DNA of 64,000 nt from Chromobotia macracanthus (GCA_036877525.1 JAZGTH010000002.1:10834501-10898500); one strand, 5' to 3'. Numbered from the stretch's first letter, positions 13,647-26,589 are shown. The notes: generated by a model from the letters alone, not told the origin. A program made the numbers and translations.

Positions 13647-15410
13647 ATGAGCACGATGTTTGCAGATACGATTCTGATTGTGTTTATATCTATTTGTACA
13701 GCATTATTAGCGGAAGGTATGTATGTCCATAAGCTTTACCTGGTAGAAAGCAGTCATGACTGCTGATTAGGACTGAAATGTACTTAGCTCAGCAGGCATA
13801 CTACATTCAGTGGCTCTTTGCAGTTTTAAATGTTTGCTTTTATCTGTTTTTACAGGAATAACATGGGTTCTGGTGTACCGCACAGACAAGTACAAGAGAC
13901 TTAAGGCCGAGGTTGAAAAGCAAAGTAAAAAGCGTAAGTTACATGAATCAAGCATGTGTCCTTTGCATCTGTTTATTGGTCCATCGTTTTAAAGCGTGCA
14001 TCTTGTTCTAGTGGAGAAAAAGAAAGAGACGATTACAGAATCGGCTGGCCGTCAGCAAAAGAAAAAAATTGGTGAGTGAGACAGTAAAGATGTTTCTGTT
14101 ATTATTATGCAACGTGGTATGTTAATGCAATATCTGTATTCTGTTCAACAGAGAGACAAGAGGAGAAACTCAAGAATAATAACAGAGACCTGTCAATGGT
14201 ATTGTAACATTTATATTTATATTACAGTGATTTTCAATGTGATGAGCATCTAACAAGTTATGGTTTCTTTTTTTCAAATAAACAAATGCTTCGTATTTAA
14301 GATATTTTCATTGCAGGTACGGATGAAGTCAATGTTTGCCATTGGATTTTGCTTTACTGCTTTGATGGGGATGTTCAATTCCATGTATGTAGGCCCATAC
14401 ACTTCACAGAGAGGCTTTATTGTTATTTTGATTCTGAATTGCATGAAATGGTCAGCTGTTTTATTTATGCTTAAAGGGCTTCTTGCTGTGTTTGTCATTT
14501 TAGCTTTGATGGGCGTGTTGTGGCCAAACTTCCATTCGTCCCATTGTCCTACATCCAAGGTCTTTCACACCGCAACCTCCTCGGAGAAGATTACACTGAC
14601 TGTTCCTTCATCTTTCTCTACATCTTATGCACCATGTCAATTAGACAGGTAATTTCTTATTTCTATATTAACCTCAGCCCCTTCTTTTAAGCACACATCT
14701 GAAACTAAGATACTCAAAAGTAAAAATGCATGCAGTTCTTGGGTCTAAGGACATAATCTTGGTCTGAAAATAGTTACCTCAGACTATTTTCTAAAAAGGT
14801 TATTAAAACATTTACATTTTTAGCAGGTGTTTTTATCCAAAGCAACTTACAAAAAAGAAATCCATTAACATTTTGGCATAAGAACCAACAAGCCTCATTT
14901 ACAAAGCTACATTTACAAAATGTAGGTTTACTATGTAAAATGTAGATTTACTATATTTATGAAAACGTACATACTGCTTTAGTTTCATAAAATATAATTC
15001 AAATATCAAATCTTGATATTCAATTTTTCACCTTGTATAATTAGTTCTCAAGATTAACTTTGATTTAAGCAGGAATTATATCTAAATAAATACATAAATG
15101 GTCACACACTTATGTAAATTACTCTATTACTGTGAGACAGTGTATGAAATCCATGGTACAGTGTAATGGCACATTAGAGTCAACCTTTGCATTTATTTTA
15201 TTTCGAGAGAAGCTTAGCACCGGTAATTCAATGAACACTTCTCCAGCAGCATGTTGTTGTTTGTGTAATACATGTTCTCACTTTCACCTCTGAATTCTTG
15301 CATTTCCTCAGAATATCCAGAAGATGCTGGGTCTCGCTCCCTCCCGCGCTGCCACCAAACAGGCTGGAGGGTTTTTAGGACCTCCTCCACAAGCTGCCAA
15401 GTTTTCATGA
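13647..15410 (+). CDS. tmco1: Transmembrane and coiled-coil domain protein 1 (ER calcium leak / translocon factor)
   Basis: TMCO1 is an ER membrane protein of the Oxa1/EMC3/GET1 superfamily. It is described as a calcium-load-activated channel and as part of the multipass translocon. Seven exons: 13647-13716, 13856-13933, 14012-14071, 14152-14198, 14317-14384, 14504-14648 and 15312-15410. They give exactly 188 aa, the family length. The first membrane segment runs over residues 5-22 (ADTILIVFISICTALL). Next comes a lysine-rich coiled coil (KAEVEKQ...ERQEEKLK), then MFAIGFCFTALMGMFNS and CSFIFLYILCTMSIRQ, and a conserved C-terminus ending PPPQAAKFS. A candidate poly(A) signal, AATAAATTAG, lies near 15861. 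It sits between uck2 and aldh9a1, as in mammals. Confidence 0.97.
14813..14865 (-). mobile_element. SINE tail fragment
   Basis: Short remnant of the SINE 3' tail (TTTTATCCAAAGCAACTTAC) in tmco1 intron 6. No tRNA-like head remains. Confidence 0.5.
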
Positions 15411-17115
15411 ACAATTCATAAACATTGAGATTCATACACAACAATAGGCTCTCTGCTGTACATTACGTAACAAAACACAAAAGGTGAAAATGTGTTGATC
15501 ATGTGGTGACCACTCAATCCATGTAACTTCATATTTCATATTTGTTTGTTCGTTTTGTTTTCAGGTAAAACTATATGTTTTTAAGTTATATGTAGTCAAT
15601 TTTTAAAACAGAAAATGTTTCAAAGGTAGTTATAAATCACTAACATTTATGTAAATATATATTTGCATAACTGAATGTCTATTTGCAGATATTTAATTGC
15701 TCAAAGGGTTAAAGAGATTCTTTCTTTCTTTTAACTTTAATTATTTGATTATCTTCAAGCTAAATTTATACTAGACCTCACAAACAAGTAAAATTATTCC
15801 TATTTGATCCCTGGATTATTCGATTGTTTTTCCGGTCTGAATTGTGTTTTATTTATGTAAAATAAATTAGTTTTGACCTTTACATTTCATTCTTCTCTAG
15901 TCTTTGTTTTAAATATTACTGATTACATTTGAGTTCAAGTATGCAAGGAAAAAGGCGTAGGCCCTATTCATTGTTTTGCAATTTGGAGTAAAGTATCATG
16001 TTTAATCCTTGCAATCACTGCATTTTTGCCATACATGATAAGTTTACCTAGAGTTAAATATACAGAATGGATGTCACAAATGTCAACTTGTTTGGCTAAA
16101 TGTTAAAACGTATTTTGTTTAACATTGTATTTTCTTGCTTATGTTGATTAAAAGTAATATTAATAGTTACATTTATAGCTGTAAAGTATTTGTTTAGGTA
16201 TGTGCTGAGTAGACTTTTACTCAATGCTACAGAATGCCTTAGATAAACAGAAAGGTGAGCTACAAGGATTGAAATACTTGAGGTTATAATGCTTTATGTT
16301 TTAGGTGGGCTCATTTGAAAAGAGCTAGATATGCTTCTACTGTTTCTATATTGTTCTGTTTATTGTCTGGCATATACAAAGTCTGAAAGCAACTCTCCAG
16401 TCTCAGCCTTCGTTTAGACTTAAAAGCTCTGAGACCTGAATTGGACCACCTCAGGGGCTTTGGAAAATGTCTGATCTACAGTGGTGCAAAAGTCAACAAC
16501 CATCCGTATCAAGTGTTTAGTAACTACTGTCTCCATGTTGAACTTTGGCCAAAGCATGTTGAAATCAGAAATATGGTCAGATCCGAAGGCGGTACTTAAC
16601 GAAGCATTCACGTATCGTCCCACCCACATTATGCAACTGGATCACGGGGTCAGCTTGAGCAACAATCAGCCTTAAATCTGGGTGAAATTGTGCAGACGTC
16701 CTCCTTTCACCGTACGGCTGGAGAAAGCGAACAACCTGCGCTTGTTTGTAAGTTATCAGCTTCCACTGAAAAGGTATGACAAGCGGTTATTTCAGAGTTT
16801 CCCTTCACCTTTGCATGCATTGCTATTTAAACAGTCTTGTTTTGCACAATAAATGCATGCAACTTAAGCATACAGTTACGCACTGTATGCACTATAGATT
16901 GTGGGGCGTTTCCATGTTATGGTAGCGATAGCTGTTAGCATTTTGCATGCATTTAACTTCAGCCTCGCAAGCTCTGCGTTGGACATCGTCGATTAACGAC
17001 ATTTCCAAGCGATATTTTCAACGATTGATTTATGTGATAAGGAATACAAATATATTGTGCACATACGTTGACCGACGATCGCAACTTGCATCAACAGGTT
17101 CCCATCCAGACCAGA
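15411..17115. other. tmco1-aldh9a1 interval
   Basis: The tmco1 3' UTR followed by AT-rich spacer, then a less AT-rich stretch from about 16690 that is probably the aldh9a1 promoter and 5' UTR. Short open frames on both strands here show no recognisable domain. Confidence 0.5.
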
Positions 17116-20100
17116 ATGGCTCAACAACCGCTGCTGTCTCTGCCCGAGTTTCAGGGCTTATCCATCGGCACTTTGGTCGTGAAAGAGCCCCTGAATTTCT
17201 GGGGAGGAGCAAGAGTGAAGCCAAAACATGCAAAAAACTCCGAGCCCGTATATGAACCTGCAACTGGTATGTTTTGTGTTGTTTACAGTAAAACATGACT
17301 TTGGTTCTGTGCATAAAGGTGTGTAGGTTCTGTGCATAGAGGTGTGTGTATGTCTAGGTCATAAAACCCCTATGACTTACTCATGATTGACCTCTAACCG
17401 TAATTTAGTGCCCAAGTTTTACAGACTGTAGATTAAAGTCAATCATTTACAGGAATTACCAGCTGTAAGGTCTACAAGCAATACAGTTGCATGCAATGCA
17501 TGAGCCCTTTGTTCTGTTCCCAGGCCGTGTGTTGTGTGATATGATTCCCTGTGTGGAGGAGGAGGTAGATGAGGCCATTAAAAGCGCTCATTCTGCATAC
17601 CTACAATGGCGTAAACTGTCGGGTATGGAGAGGGCCCGGATCATGCTTGAGGCTGCAAGAATCATTAGGGTAAATGCATACAATAAATGACGTGGTTTCT
17701 AAAGATAGGGAAGGTAAAGAGCCGCACAGAGAGATATGTTTGCTTTAGAGTCTAGAAACCTAAATCAGAACTACTGGTGCATGTCTGGTAATGTCAACAG
17801 ACGGTTCGTAATCTACACAAATGTACGTAATAAACACATCTACACTGTCACCATCTTTATGGTTGTACCAGTTATTAAACTAATAGTTGATCATTTCTTC
17901 TTGTGTGCAGGAACGCAGAGACAACATTGCAAAACTGGAAGTGATCAACAATGGCAAATCCATTACTGAGGCTCTAGTGGATATTGATGTTGCTTGGCAG
18001 ACTATTGAGTACTATGCTGGCATTGCCCCCACATTGTCAGGTAGGTTTGGTGTAACTCATATCATGCTATCTCTAAAGTGAGTTGTAGTGCATTTTAAAT
18101 ATGTTATATAATTTCATGGACCCCCTGGGAATCAAACCAGTGCATGGTCTATCATTTGAGCTATAACAATGTGTTATTTATTATATACTGGATGTGGATA
18201 AAAAACTTTGACAAATATTGAAATATTTTATATATCATATCTAATAATCTTTGTGTTTGTGTCTTCAGGCCAGCATTTTCAGCTTCCAGGAGGATCTTTT
18301 GCTTACACCCGAAGGGAGCCACTGGGTGTTTGTGTCGGCATAGGAGCCTGGAATTATCCTTTCCAGATAGCTGCCTGGAAGTCAGCCCCAGCAATGGCCT
18401 GTGGTATGAGCAGAACCCTTAATGTATCTGTAATTTAGTGGCTGGATTTGTATTTAGAAGTCATCTCCACGATTTTCTGGTGTTGCATGGTTTATAATAA
18501 CAGTGAATACATTCATGGGACACATTTTACATTTTTTCTTTTTCTGTAAAGTATGTTTGCATGCATTGGTTGTTTTTCCTTTATCTCCCCTCTAAACTAT
18601 TTCCCCTATTTAGGCAATGCCATGGTGTTTAAACCATCTCCCATGACCCCAGTGACAGCAATCGTATTGGCAGAGATCTATAAAGAGGCTGGTGTCCCTG
18701 ATGGACTCTTTAATGTGGTACAAGGAGCAGCTGAGACTGGATCACTGCTGTGTCACCATCCCATGGTGGCTAAAGTGTCTTTTACTGGCAGTGTGCCCAC
18801 TGGAAAGAAGGTATAGTATAGCCTGGAAAGCAAATCAATTTCATAACAATATAGTAATATTAATGCAAGGTAATGTTAGCTGTCAATCACTTTAAAACGA
18901 AGTTCCATGTCCTCACTCTAATGTATATGTTTACATGTAGATTTGCAAGAAATCCTTAATTTCAGTGAGAACGGAAATTGGAAAAGGTAAACGTAATGTT
19001 TAAGATGCATGTTTGCTTTTTAATGCGGTGTGATTTTAAAACTTGCACTTTGAAGGTTATGGAAATGGCAGCCAAAGGTGTGAAGCAGGTGACTCTGGAA
19101 CTTGGAGGGAAGTCACCACTTATCATCTTCAAGGACTGTGAACTGGAGAACGCGATCAAAGGGGCTCTCATGGCCAATTTTCTTACCCAGGGCGAGGTGT
19201 GTAAAAATGAATGTAAATGTTACAAACATTTGTGTCTATTTTTTACCTAGTCTAGACAGGAACAACTTATAATTAATTCTAAATGCACACTCAGCTTTTA
19301 CAATATCTGTTCCACTTGATTTAGCTTTCTGTTATCTAAACATGCATGGAAGGTTATATTTAACCTGCTCCAGGATGGCCAGATGTTAAGCTGCCCAGAT
19401 GGGATTCTGTTACACATTTCTGATAAACAGAGTCCCCTTTGAAGTAATAGTAGATGGACTCAAAGCTACTTCACTAAATCTGATTTCTATGTAATGCAGT
19501 TAAATACTGATATCTTTAAAAGCATTCTATACTACACTCCTCAGTGGAAGGGAACGTCCTTGCACTTCAGTCATTTCCTGCCTGCCAGTAGGAATCGAAC
19601 CTGCAACCTTGGGGTTACATGTCCGACTCTCCAAACATTAGGCCACAACTGCCCCACACTCTTTTTTTTTTTTTTTTTTTTTAAAAAAGACTAAAACTTA
19701 GAATACCTATTTAAAAGATAATGGCATTGTTCCAAAATTACTGCAGGTGTGCTGCAATGGAACCCGAGTGTTTGTGCAGAGGGAGATCATGCCCCGGTTT
19801 TTGGATGAAGTGATGAAGAAGACCAAGGCCATTGCTGTTGGGAATCCCTTGGTGGACGAGACACGCATGGGTGCTCTTATAAGTAAACCCCACATGGAAA
19901 AAGTGCTAGGCTTCATCAACCAAGCTAAAGAACAGGTACTGCAGCACATTGGTTAAACTACTTTGTGGCAGCCAAACATTAGTGCTTATGCCTTTTCCCT
20001 TTGTCTTATGTCATGTTTGGTTGTTTTTCTTCTGTGTTTCTTGTTAATGTAATTGGAATAAAATTATTTTAGGGTGCAAAGGTGTTGTGTGGAGGTGAGA

Positions 20101-21467
20101 GATTTGTCCCCAGTGATCCCAAACTGAAAGAAGGATACTTTATCTCCCCATGTGTGTTGGGTGAGTGAACTGTATTATTTGTGTCCCCTAAATATAGTTA
20201 CCCATTTTGTCTTTTATTTTTTCCAGTGCTTTAAAACCCAGGAAATTCTCTTACCCGATGTCTGTTAAAACAGGCAGTTTATGCAGACCATGTCAAAGGA
20301 TTTCCCCAGTAGCCTTTAGTTTAATTCACAGTCACAGCCAATCTTTAGGAGTACATTAACAGAAGGCCTCACAGCTAATAGACCCAGCTAACAATTTAAG
20401 GATGTGAGAATGTTTCCCTAACGCTTCCATTAAGTAACAAAAATGCTAAAAATGTTATTTTGAATGTTCTAAGGATATTAACGTTATGGCTTGATTATGA
20501 GAACATTATTCAAATTTTTTTTAGTATTAAAAAGTTCTACTAACACTACTGCAAGAATGTTTGATAACATTGAGAGAACATTCTGAAAATGTTAGCCAAC
20601 GTTTTTAAAAGTTCCTTGTTAACTGGGGACATGGACTGAAAAGTCACAAAACATAAAGTCACCATAATCATCTCCACGTTTGTGTAACTCACTCTTTCTG
20701 CTACTTAACACAGATAACTGCAGGGATGACATGACTTGTGTGAAGGAGGAGATCTTTGGCCCTGTGATGTCTGTTTTGCCTTTTGACACAGAGGAGGAGG
20801 TCATTCAAAGAGCTAACAACACAACCTTTGGCTTGGCATCTGGAGTCTTCACCAGGTAACGCCACCATCACTTGTGACATTATTGTTTAGGCTTTCACAT
20901 ATACACACATACACAGATAAACATTTATGCATTTGGCAGACACTTATACAAAGTGACTTACGCTATACATTTTATAAGTATGTATGTTCCCTGGGACTCG
21001 AACCCACAACCTTTGCACTGCTAAAGCAACACTTTACCAATTGAGCTATAGGAACCAAGAAACATATTTATATTACTTATACAGTGGAGTTTAATATATA
21101 GATATATAGATTTAACACTTTAATGTATTTTGTAATTAGGGATATAGCTCGTGCCCACAGAGTGGCTGGGAACCTTGAGGCAGGAACGTGCTACATCAAC
21201 AACTACAATGTTGGCCCTGTGGAAGTTCCATTTGGAGGCTACAAGATGTCAGGTACTCAAAACATTACATTTCATGAGGCAAACCCATCATCTGCAAAAA
21301 TAATATAAACTTCTGTGAATCTGTTCTGCATGTGTCCCAGTAAACATAAACAAACGTCTCCTTTGCTTTTAGGTTTTGGAAGGGAGAACGGGCAAGTGAC
21401 TATTGAATACTACTCTCAGCTCAAGACCGTTGTGGTGGAAATGGGAGATGTGGAAGACTACTTTTAA
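17116..21467 (+). CDS. aldh9a1: 4-trimethylaminobutyraldehyde dehydrogenase (ALDH9A1)
   Basis: NAD-dependent aldehyde dehydrogenase that oxidises 4-trimethylaminobutyraldehyde in carnitine synthesis, and also aminobutyraldehyde and betaine aldehyde. Eleven exons: 17116-17266, 17524-17669, 17911-18040, 18269-18403, 18614-18810, 19056-19196, 19747-19935, 20073-20160, 20714-20855, 21140-21252 and 21373-21467. They total 508 aa, as in fish orthologs. Visible family motifs are GAWNYPFQIAAWKSAPA, FKPSPMTPV, FTGSVPTGKKV, the general-base glutamate in LELGGKSP, the catalytic cysteine in GEVCCNGTRVF, EEIFGPVMSV and PFGGYKMSGFGREN. The start MAQQPLLSLPEF is conserved. AATAAA at 22077-22082 is a likely poly(A) signal. 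Fish commonly have two paralogs; this is probably aldh9a1a, by resemblance only. Confidence 0.97.
18119..18172 (-). mobile_element. SINE head fragment
   Basis: Contains CCCTGGGAATCAAACCAG and TTTGAGCTATAAC, the reverse of the tRNA-like B-box/A-box head seen intact at 22915-23062. Lies in aldh9a1 intron 3. Confidence 0.5.
19540..19690 (-). mobile_element. tRNA-like SINE remnant with T-rich end
   Basis: GGAATCGAACCTGCAACCTT and CTCCAAACATTAGGCCAC read in reverse as a tRNA-like B box and A box. A run of about 19 T follows (19662-19681). It is a different tRNA-derived family from the HE1-like copies. Lies in aldh9a1 intron 6. Confidence 0.55.
20393..20628. mobile_element. Palindromic MITE, CCCAGCTAAC family, copy 2
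   Basis: Starts CCCAGCTAAC and ends GTTAACTGGG. Internal blocks such as GTTTCCCTAACG, TTAAGTAACAAAAATG, ACTGCAAGAATGTTT and TGTTAGCCAACGTT recur in the other copies. Lies in aldh9a1 intron 8. Confidence 0.8.
20921..21056 (-). mobile_element. tRNA-derived SINE (HE1/V-SINE-like)
   Basis: Reverse-oriented SINE. The tail ATGCATTTGGCAGACACTTA and AAAGTGACTTACGC come first, then TTCCCTGGGACTCGAACCCA (B box) and CCAATTGAGCTATAGGAACC (A box). Lies in aldh9a1 intron 9, close to the exon at 21140. Confidence 0.85.
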
Positions 21468-22076
21468 GCTATTGTGGGGTTAACCATCAGCATTTTAAAT
21501 GGCAATGTGATTTTTGTTCCAGCGTTCAAATCAATAGCTCTTTCTGTGAAGTTTTTGACATAATATTGTAAGTACATTTGAAATCGGTACATATAAAGTG
21601 ACTTGGAAAAAAAGAATACAGATACATGCTAAATGTAAGAACTAACACACTGGGCACAAGCTGCAGTGTTGTAGCAATAGTTGAATGATCTTCAGCACTC
21701 CAGCAGTTCCTATGGCAATATTTCTGTGTACTGTTTCTGTTGATATTTCCAACACATGGAAACGCCAACACAGGTTTAACCATTTTAGTATCTTTAGTGT
21801 TTATCAGTGTTGTGAAACATTAATGGTTGACAGTAGTGTTGCATCATGATATTCAAAACTAGAAGTTAACTAGAATTGTAAACAAAGCAAGTGCCTTCCA
21901 GTCTCTTTCTACTGATTATACATCAGTCAGACAGGACTTGTAACACAAATTGTTTATCCTAGATTTAGTTATCCTTGTTTTTTTTTTTTTTACTGCCACG
22001 CTTTTCCCAGCTCTCAGCACCATGTTATAATGGAACATAGTATTTGACTGGTGGTTTACAAGTCTGTAGCATTTCA

Positions 22077-22082
22077 AATAAA
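22077..22082 (+). terminator. aldh9a1 poly(A) signal
   Basis: AATAAA about 610 bases downstream of the aldh9a1 stop, in AT-rich sequence. It is the first full consensus on this strand that I noticed after the stop. Confidence 0.5.
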
Positions 22083-22146
22083 ATGACCCTGATTTCCAGG
22101 AGAAAAATGGCCTGTTGTTGTTTTTAATTATGTTTATGTAACTTCC

Positions 22147-22329
22147 CAGCTAACAGTTTCAGGTAGTAACAAAAATGTTAAATTATATTTTCAAAGTTCT
22201 AGGAATGTTCAAAACATCCATTGTATTAACATTATTTCTTGGTTATAAGAACATAATTCAAACATTTTTAATTATTTTATTTTGAATTATATTTGAATTA
22301 GTTCTCTTGTTTTTAACGTTACTGCAAGA
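22147..22329. mobile_element. Palindromic MITE, copy 3 (truncated)
   Basis: Left end CCCAGCTAACAG followed by AGTAACAAAAATGTTAAA, GTTCTAGGAATG and AACGTTACTGCAAG, as in copy 2. The right end is missing, replaced by the hairpin at 22321-22392. Confidence 0.65.
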
Positions 22330-22392
22330 TCATTTGCAAGTTCATGATCATTCATCGTTCTTTCAACTTGATCTTGCAAATGATCTTGCAGT
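22321..22392. repeat. Perfect 20-bp inverted repeat (hairpin)
   Basis: ACTGCAAGATCATTTGCAAG at 22321-22340 is exactly reverse-complemented at 22373-22392, with a 32-base loop. It sits at the broken end of MITE copy 3. Confidence 0.9.
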
Positions 22393-22621
22393 GTGACCAA
22401 ATGACCAAATGAGTTTCTCAGAGGCAGCGAACCATGTATCAAATCAGTGAAACACTATATCATTTTTATCATTTTGTGGACATTTCTTTTTAAAAATGGA
22501 TAATTCACTTGAAATTTGTTCTGTAGTTTGACCTTTGAGATTTGTATTAAACTTATTTTTTTCACAAGATACAAGCAATAAAGTACTTTGGAGCCCATTC
22601 ACTGTGGCAGAAGTTTAAACC

Positions 22622-22712
22622 AGTCTAATGGTTAGAGAGTCTGACCCCTCGACTGTGCTGCCCATTGCGCAGGGTGGGGTGTGTTCACAACTCACTGGAT
22701 GGGTTAAATTCC
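22622..22712 (+). mobile_element. tRNA-like SINE head remnant
   Basis: AGTCTAATGGTTAGAGAGTC resembles a tRNA A box and is followed by a degenerate B-box-like region near GTTCACAACTCACTGG. Degenerate, so family not assigned. Confidence 0.4.
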
Positions 22713-22914
22713 AGTGTAGTCATATTTTAAGTGTTACCATACCATACAAATCGCTTATATAAATCACTTTCACTTATGCACATATACAAGAATAGTTCTA
22801 CATGTGCATAATTTAGATGTTTGAGTTTCAGAATACCTCAAAACAAACTGAAATACCATTCCTATATTGAACTGTCACCACTCTGATTTAAACAGCCTAT
22901 GCATATTAGCACAG

Positions 22915-23062
22915 GTGTTCCTGTAGCTCAGCTGGTGGAGAATTGCGATAGCAAAGGTTGTGAGTTCGATTCCCAGGGAACACACACACTGATAAATGTA
23001 TTCCTGAATACACTGTAAGTTGCTTTGGAGAAAAGTGTCTGCTAATGCATTGATGTAAATGT
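22915..23062 (+). mobile_element. tRNA-derived SINE (HE1/V-SINE-like), best copy
   Basis: The head GTTCCTGTAGCTCAGCTGG (A box) and GTGAGTTCGATTCCCAGGG (B box) is followed by a spacer. The conserved tail is CTGTAAGTTGCTTTGGAGAA and GTGTCTGCTAATGCAT. This head-tail combination is typical of cyprinid HE1-type SINEs. Confidence 0.85.
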
Positions 23063-23578
23063 CTTTGTTTCCTTTCTTATGCCATACAGCTTCATTTGAG
23101 TTCAAATGTCCTCCATTTTGGTATTAAAGGTACACAGGACATTACTTCATCACCACTCTACTCTACTCATTTTTCCTGGGGTGTTTCGGGGTGGATCGGT
23201 TCTGTCTTGGACACACGGGGACTGCCGTAGGAAAGCTGCTTACTCTCGGTGTAGCAGAGTATGTTTTTTTTTCAACTAGCTGCACAGTATTCATTTGAAT
23301 GATACTACAGCAATTATTCTTTATATTTAGATGTTTAGCATATCATATAGTTATGCATTTTAACAGACAGTAGAGTGTGCCTTACATATGCATATGTCCG
23401 CATTGCTGTTGGTGACGTGTTTGTTGTTTTTCAGGTTCTACTCCATTTGTAAGTGTGCTTTGTGTCACCAGGGCTTTTGTGGTTTGAAGTGCTGTTTTTC
23501 TCTCTAAATTCAGGTCTTTTTCAAATGCCTTACTACACTTCTCCGCATTCAGACCAAGGAAGCATTTGACCAAGAGCA

Positions 23579-26101
23579 ATGGCACAACATGTCGATGGTA
23601 AATATAAACGCTCTCTCTCTTGAGAAAATTTGTTTCAAAGTTTCAAAAAGCTCAGAAGATTTGATGGGGACCACAGTTGTGTTTTTATTTAAGTCAACTT
23701 TGTCTCAGATGTTTCACCTAAAAATAGAAATAAACAAGACAATTGTTTTAATGCATTAAGGAGTATTGACCTATAAACTTTAATGTAGATCATAGCTAAA
23801 ATAATCTGGATTTAGGTCAGTTTGATTAGAAATGTTTGAATTCATATTGAAATCTTTGATTATTTGACTTGATTCCAGACATGGCAAATCTGAGCTCCAT
23901 TTGTGACATTGTTGAAATCTCTTCTGAAACTTCAATGGAGATATTTGGGAGATTTCTGGGTCTGTTGCTTAGGAGAAATATCTGAGATACAGGAGACTTT
24001 CCAATTGCCCTCTATTTAATTTCATGTCTAGGAGAAATAATTGTGATATTAAAGAGCTCTCATATATGATTTCTCTTTTTTATGGTGTCTTTTGTAGTTT
24101 GTGGTAGTCCAACTTTAATTTTCGTTTACAGACAGCAACAGGGGTGTTTCAGACACTAAACAGCCTGGAGATGGACTTCAATTCGATCCAAAGAATAAAA
24201 AAGAGGACGGTAAATGCAGCATGCTTTTAAACCTTTATTTTTCTGACCATTACAGATGTAATGTTTTTTGTAATGGTTTGTAGCAGTTTACACTTAATGG
24301 TTGCAAACTAAAGCAGCAACCCATGAGAGGCTGTGCTTTACACTGATTTTATTATGGGAGTGTTATGCCTCACCAAGATAAAAAGACTATAAGGCAACTG
24401 TGGAAATTATGGAATTATGGAAGAGTGATTAAAACACCAATGTTCAATAAAGTTATGTGCATTACTACTAATAAGTAAGTACCAGAAAAAACTAAATCTA
24501 CCAATTCAAATAATTCTATCATGTAGATGTTTGGGAAAGGTGTTTAATTTAAGGTGAAGATTTACCATGTATAGACAGAGTACAATAATGGAACAATTAC
24601 AATCCACAAAAACAAGGTATTTACATGCTTTTTGTAACTATTGTGTATGTTTGTGTTAGCTACTTTATGCATCCTGCATATCAGTATTTGACCAACTGAA
24701 ATCTGCTGGTTAATGGGATCGTTAAAATTCTGCTTTCTGAAATCTTAACAGCTTAATATAAACACATTAACTTTATACAAACATTAATTCTGCCACACCC
24801 TTCGATTTCCTTTTGAAACTAAGACCTTTCTGAAAATAATTTAATAAACCGAAATCTGCCACTATACTACTAATACTGCATAGAATAAATTAAATTCTGT
24901 CTTTTGAGTCTGTTTAAATGTTACAAGATTGGTGTTCCAGAAACATTGATATAATTCAATGCCACTTACATTAATTTGTATTTAATCTATATTTCATTTA
25001 ATAAATACCCTTTCATATTCATAGATTATTGTTAAAATCAGAAACGTGTACAACAGTGACCTTTAGATTATGTACTAAATTGTTTTATTTTTAACTTTTA
25101 AAGTTCTTGCCTGTTTTGTACCTTTAGAGCCATTACAGCAGGATTTCCCTTCTGGACCTTCACAAAGACAAACACAGAGCAGTGTGCTAAAAAGTGATAG
25201 TGAGTTTTCCTCTCACCGTACTAACTAGACCAATACTCTATACTAACTGCACAAATTACTTGCATAAAGAAGTCTTTCTTTACCCTTCATTAACCCTACA
25301 TTATTTCACTCAAATTTAACAGAGACTTGGAATTGCCTTGCAGTACTATTCCTGATATGTGCTGTGCTATATGTGTGCATTCCTGACTCAACTTCACCCA
25401 TTTCTGTGTTTAATGTGGTGGACAAGTTCAAAGAGAACATGGAGAACGTGAAGTCTAGCTTTCCAAATCAGCGACCAATACTCTGGCAGCAAAGTCAAAA
25501 ACATCTCATCTACCACCTAAAGACTGCCAGCCCAACTGAGCCAGTCAGCCTGATTCTGACATCTGGTCATGGGGCTGAAAAAACACTCGGTTGTCTGGCT
25601 CAACGTCTGGCTGGAGCCTTTTCCGCTGCTCTTAATTCTTCAGTCGTGGACATTAATGGAAAAAGCAAAGTGTCACAAGACAGTGATCAAGTCAAGCTGG
25701 ACATTGATACAGAATTGAAGAAAGCCTTTGGGGGCGAGAAGCTTGCTGCAGTTATTCACCGGTTTGAGGAGCTCCCTCCTGGGTCTGCTCTCATCTTCTA
25801 TCGTTACTGTGACCATGAAAATGCAGCTTTTAAAAATGTTTTCCTCCTCTTTACGGTTATTCTTGATGCACAAGTGGAAATCCCATCCAGTGTCTCTCAA
25901 TCTAGAGTTGAAGAAATGGTGCATAAGCTTTTAAAGCAGAAGTTTGTCCCCTCAGACAGGTCAGCTGTGTTTAATGAAATGGACTTGGACAAACTAAGTG
26001 GACTGTGGAGCAGAATTTCTCACCTGATTTTGCCAGTGGTCGCAGAAGAGGACATTGAACAACTGGGCTGTGGTTCTGAGGGTAAATCATTTTGGAAATA
26101 G
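23579..26101 (+). CDS. Torsin-1A-interacting protein, short copy (LULL1/LAP1 family)
   Basis: Type II membrane protein of the nuclear envelope/ER whose luminal AAA-like domain activates Torsin ATPases. Four exons: 23579-23597, 24132-24209, 25128-25199 and 25323-26101. The first three introns are all phase 1; the model gives 315 aa. The N-terminal region is only about 56 residues, hydrophilic and without a basic cluster. One membrane segment follows at about residues 60-77 (CLAVLFLICAVLYVC). The luminal domain has EPVSLILTSGHGAEKTL, ALIFYRYCDHENAA and GLWSRISHLILPV. The arginine in LWSRISHL corresponds to the known Torsin-activating arginine finger. The C-terminus ends GCGSEGKSFWK, longer than in the neighbour. 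The short N-terminus suggests a LULL1-like role in the ER, by inference. Confidence 0.88.
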
Positions 26102-26589
26102 TTCAGTCTAACTGGACATTTACAATCTTTAACTCTTTACTACTTGAAATATTAAGCTTTTCTCTTAAACGAGTGCTCGCTACTTGAGATACAAACAAAC
26201 ATATACATGTAGGACGTTCTGGGTGTGTGCTGCTGTTTGAATATTTGAGTTGTGCTCATTCCTTCTCACATAAAATTGTTATCAGAACTTTTCATATTGT
26301 GTTTATGAGGGTCTTATCACAGAAGGAAATCTTTTTTCTAAATTATGTCTTAAGATAACATTATCAAGTTGTTGATCATCTATTGATTTGGTTGTTTAGG
26401 GATTACATTGTATACAGGTCACATATGGTGTGTTTGATTATGGTTGTTTTTTATTCAACATTATAGCTTTATTGCTAGAGAAAACAATAATGCCTTAATA
26501 AACATATTCTCTACTCTGTTTCCTTTGACTCGTCTCTTAGATAACAGAAAAGGACATTTTGTTGCGGATAAATACGAAATATGTGCGCT

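Larger units (their letters stand above)
21468..23578. other. aldh9a1-tor1aip interval
   Basis: The aldh9a1 3' UTR (poly(A) signal AATAAA at 22077-22082) followed by repeats annotated separately: a partial MITE, a hairpin and two SINEs. From about 23140 the sequence becomes more GC-rich and probably contains the promoter and 5' UTR of the first torsin-interacting gene. No other exon recognised. Confidence 0.5.

Noticed and set aside
17030..17314. 94-aa minus-strand frame opposite aldh9a1 exon 1
   Set aside because: Antisense shadow of a conserved coding exon.
22915..23000. Possible functional tRNA gene
   Set aside because: A and B boxes are present, but the acceptor stem does not close and a SINE tail follows.
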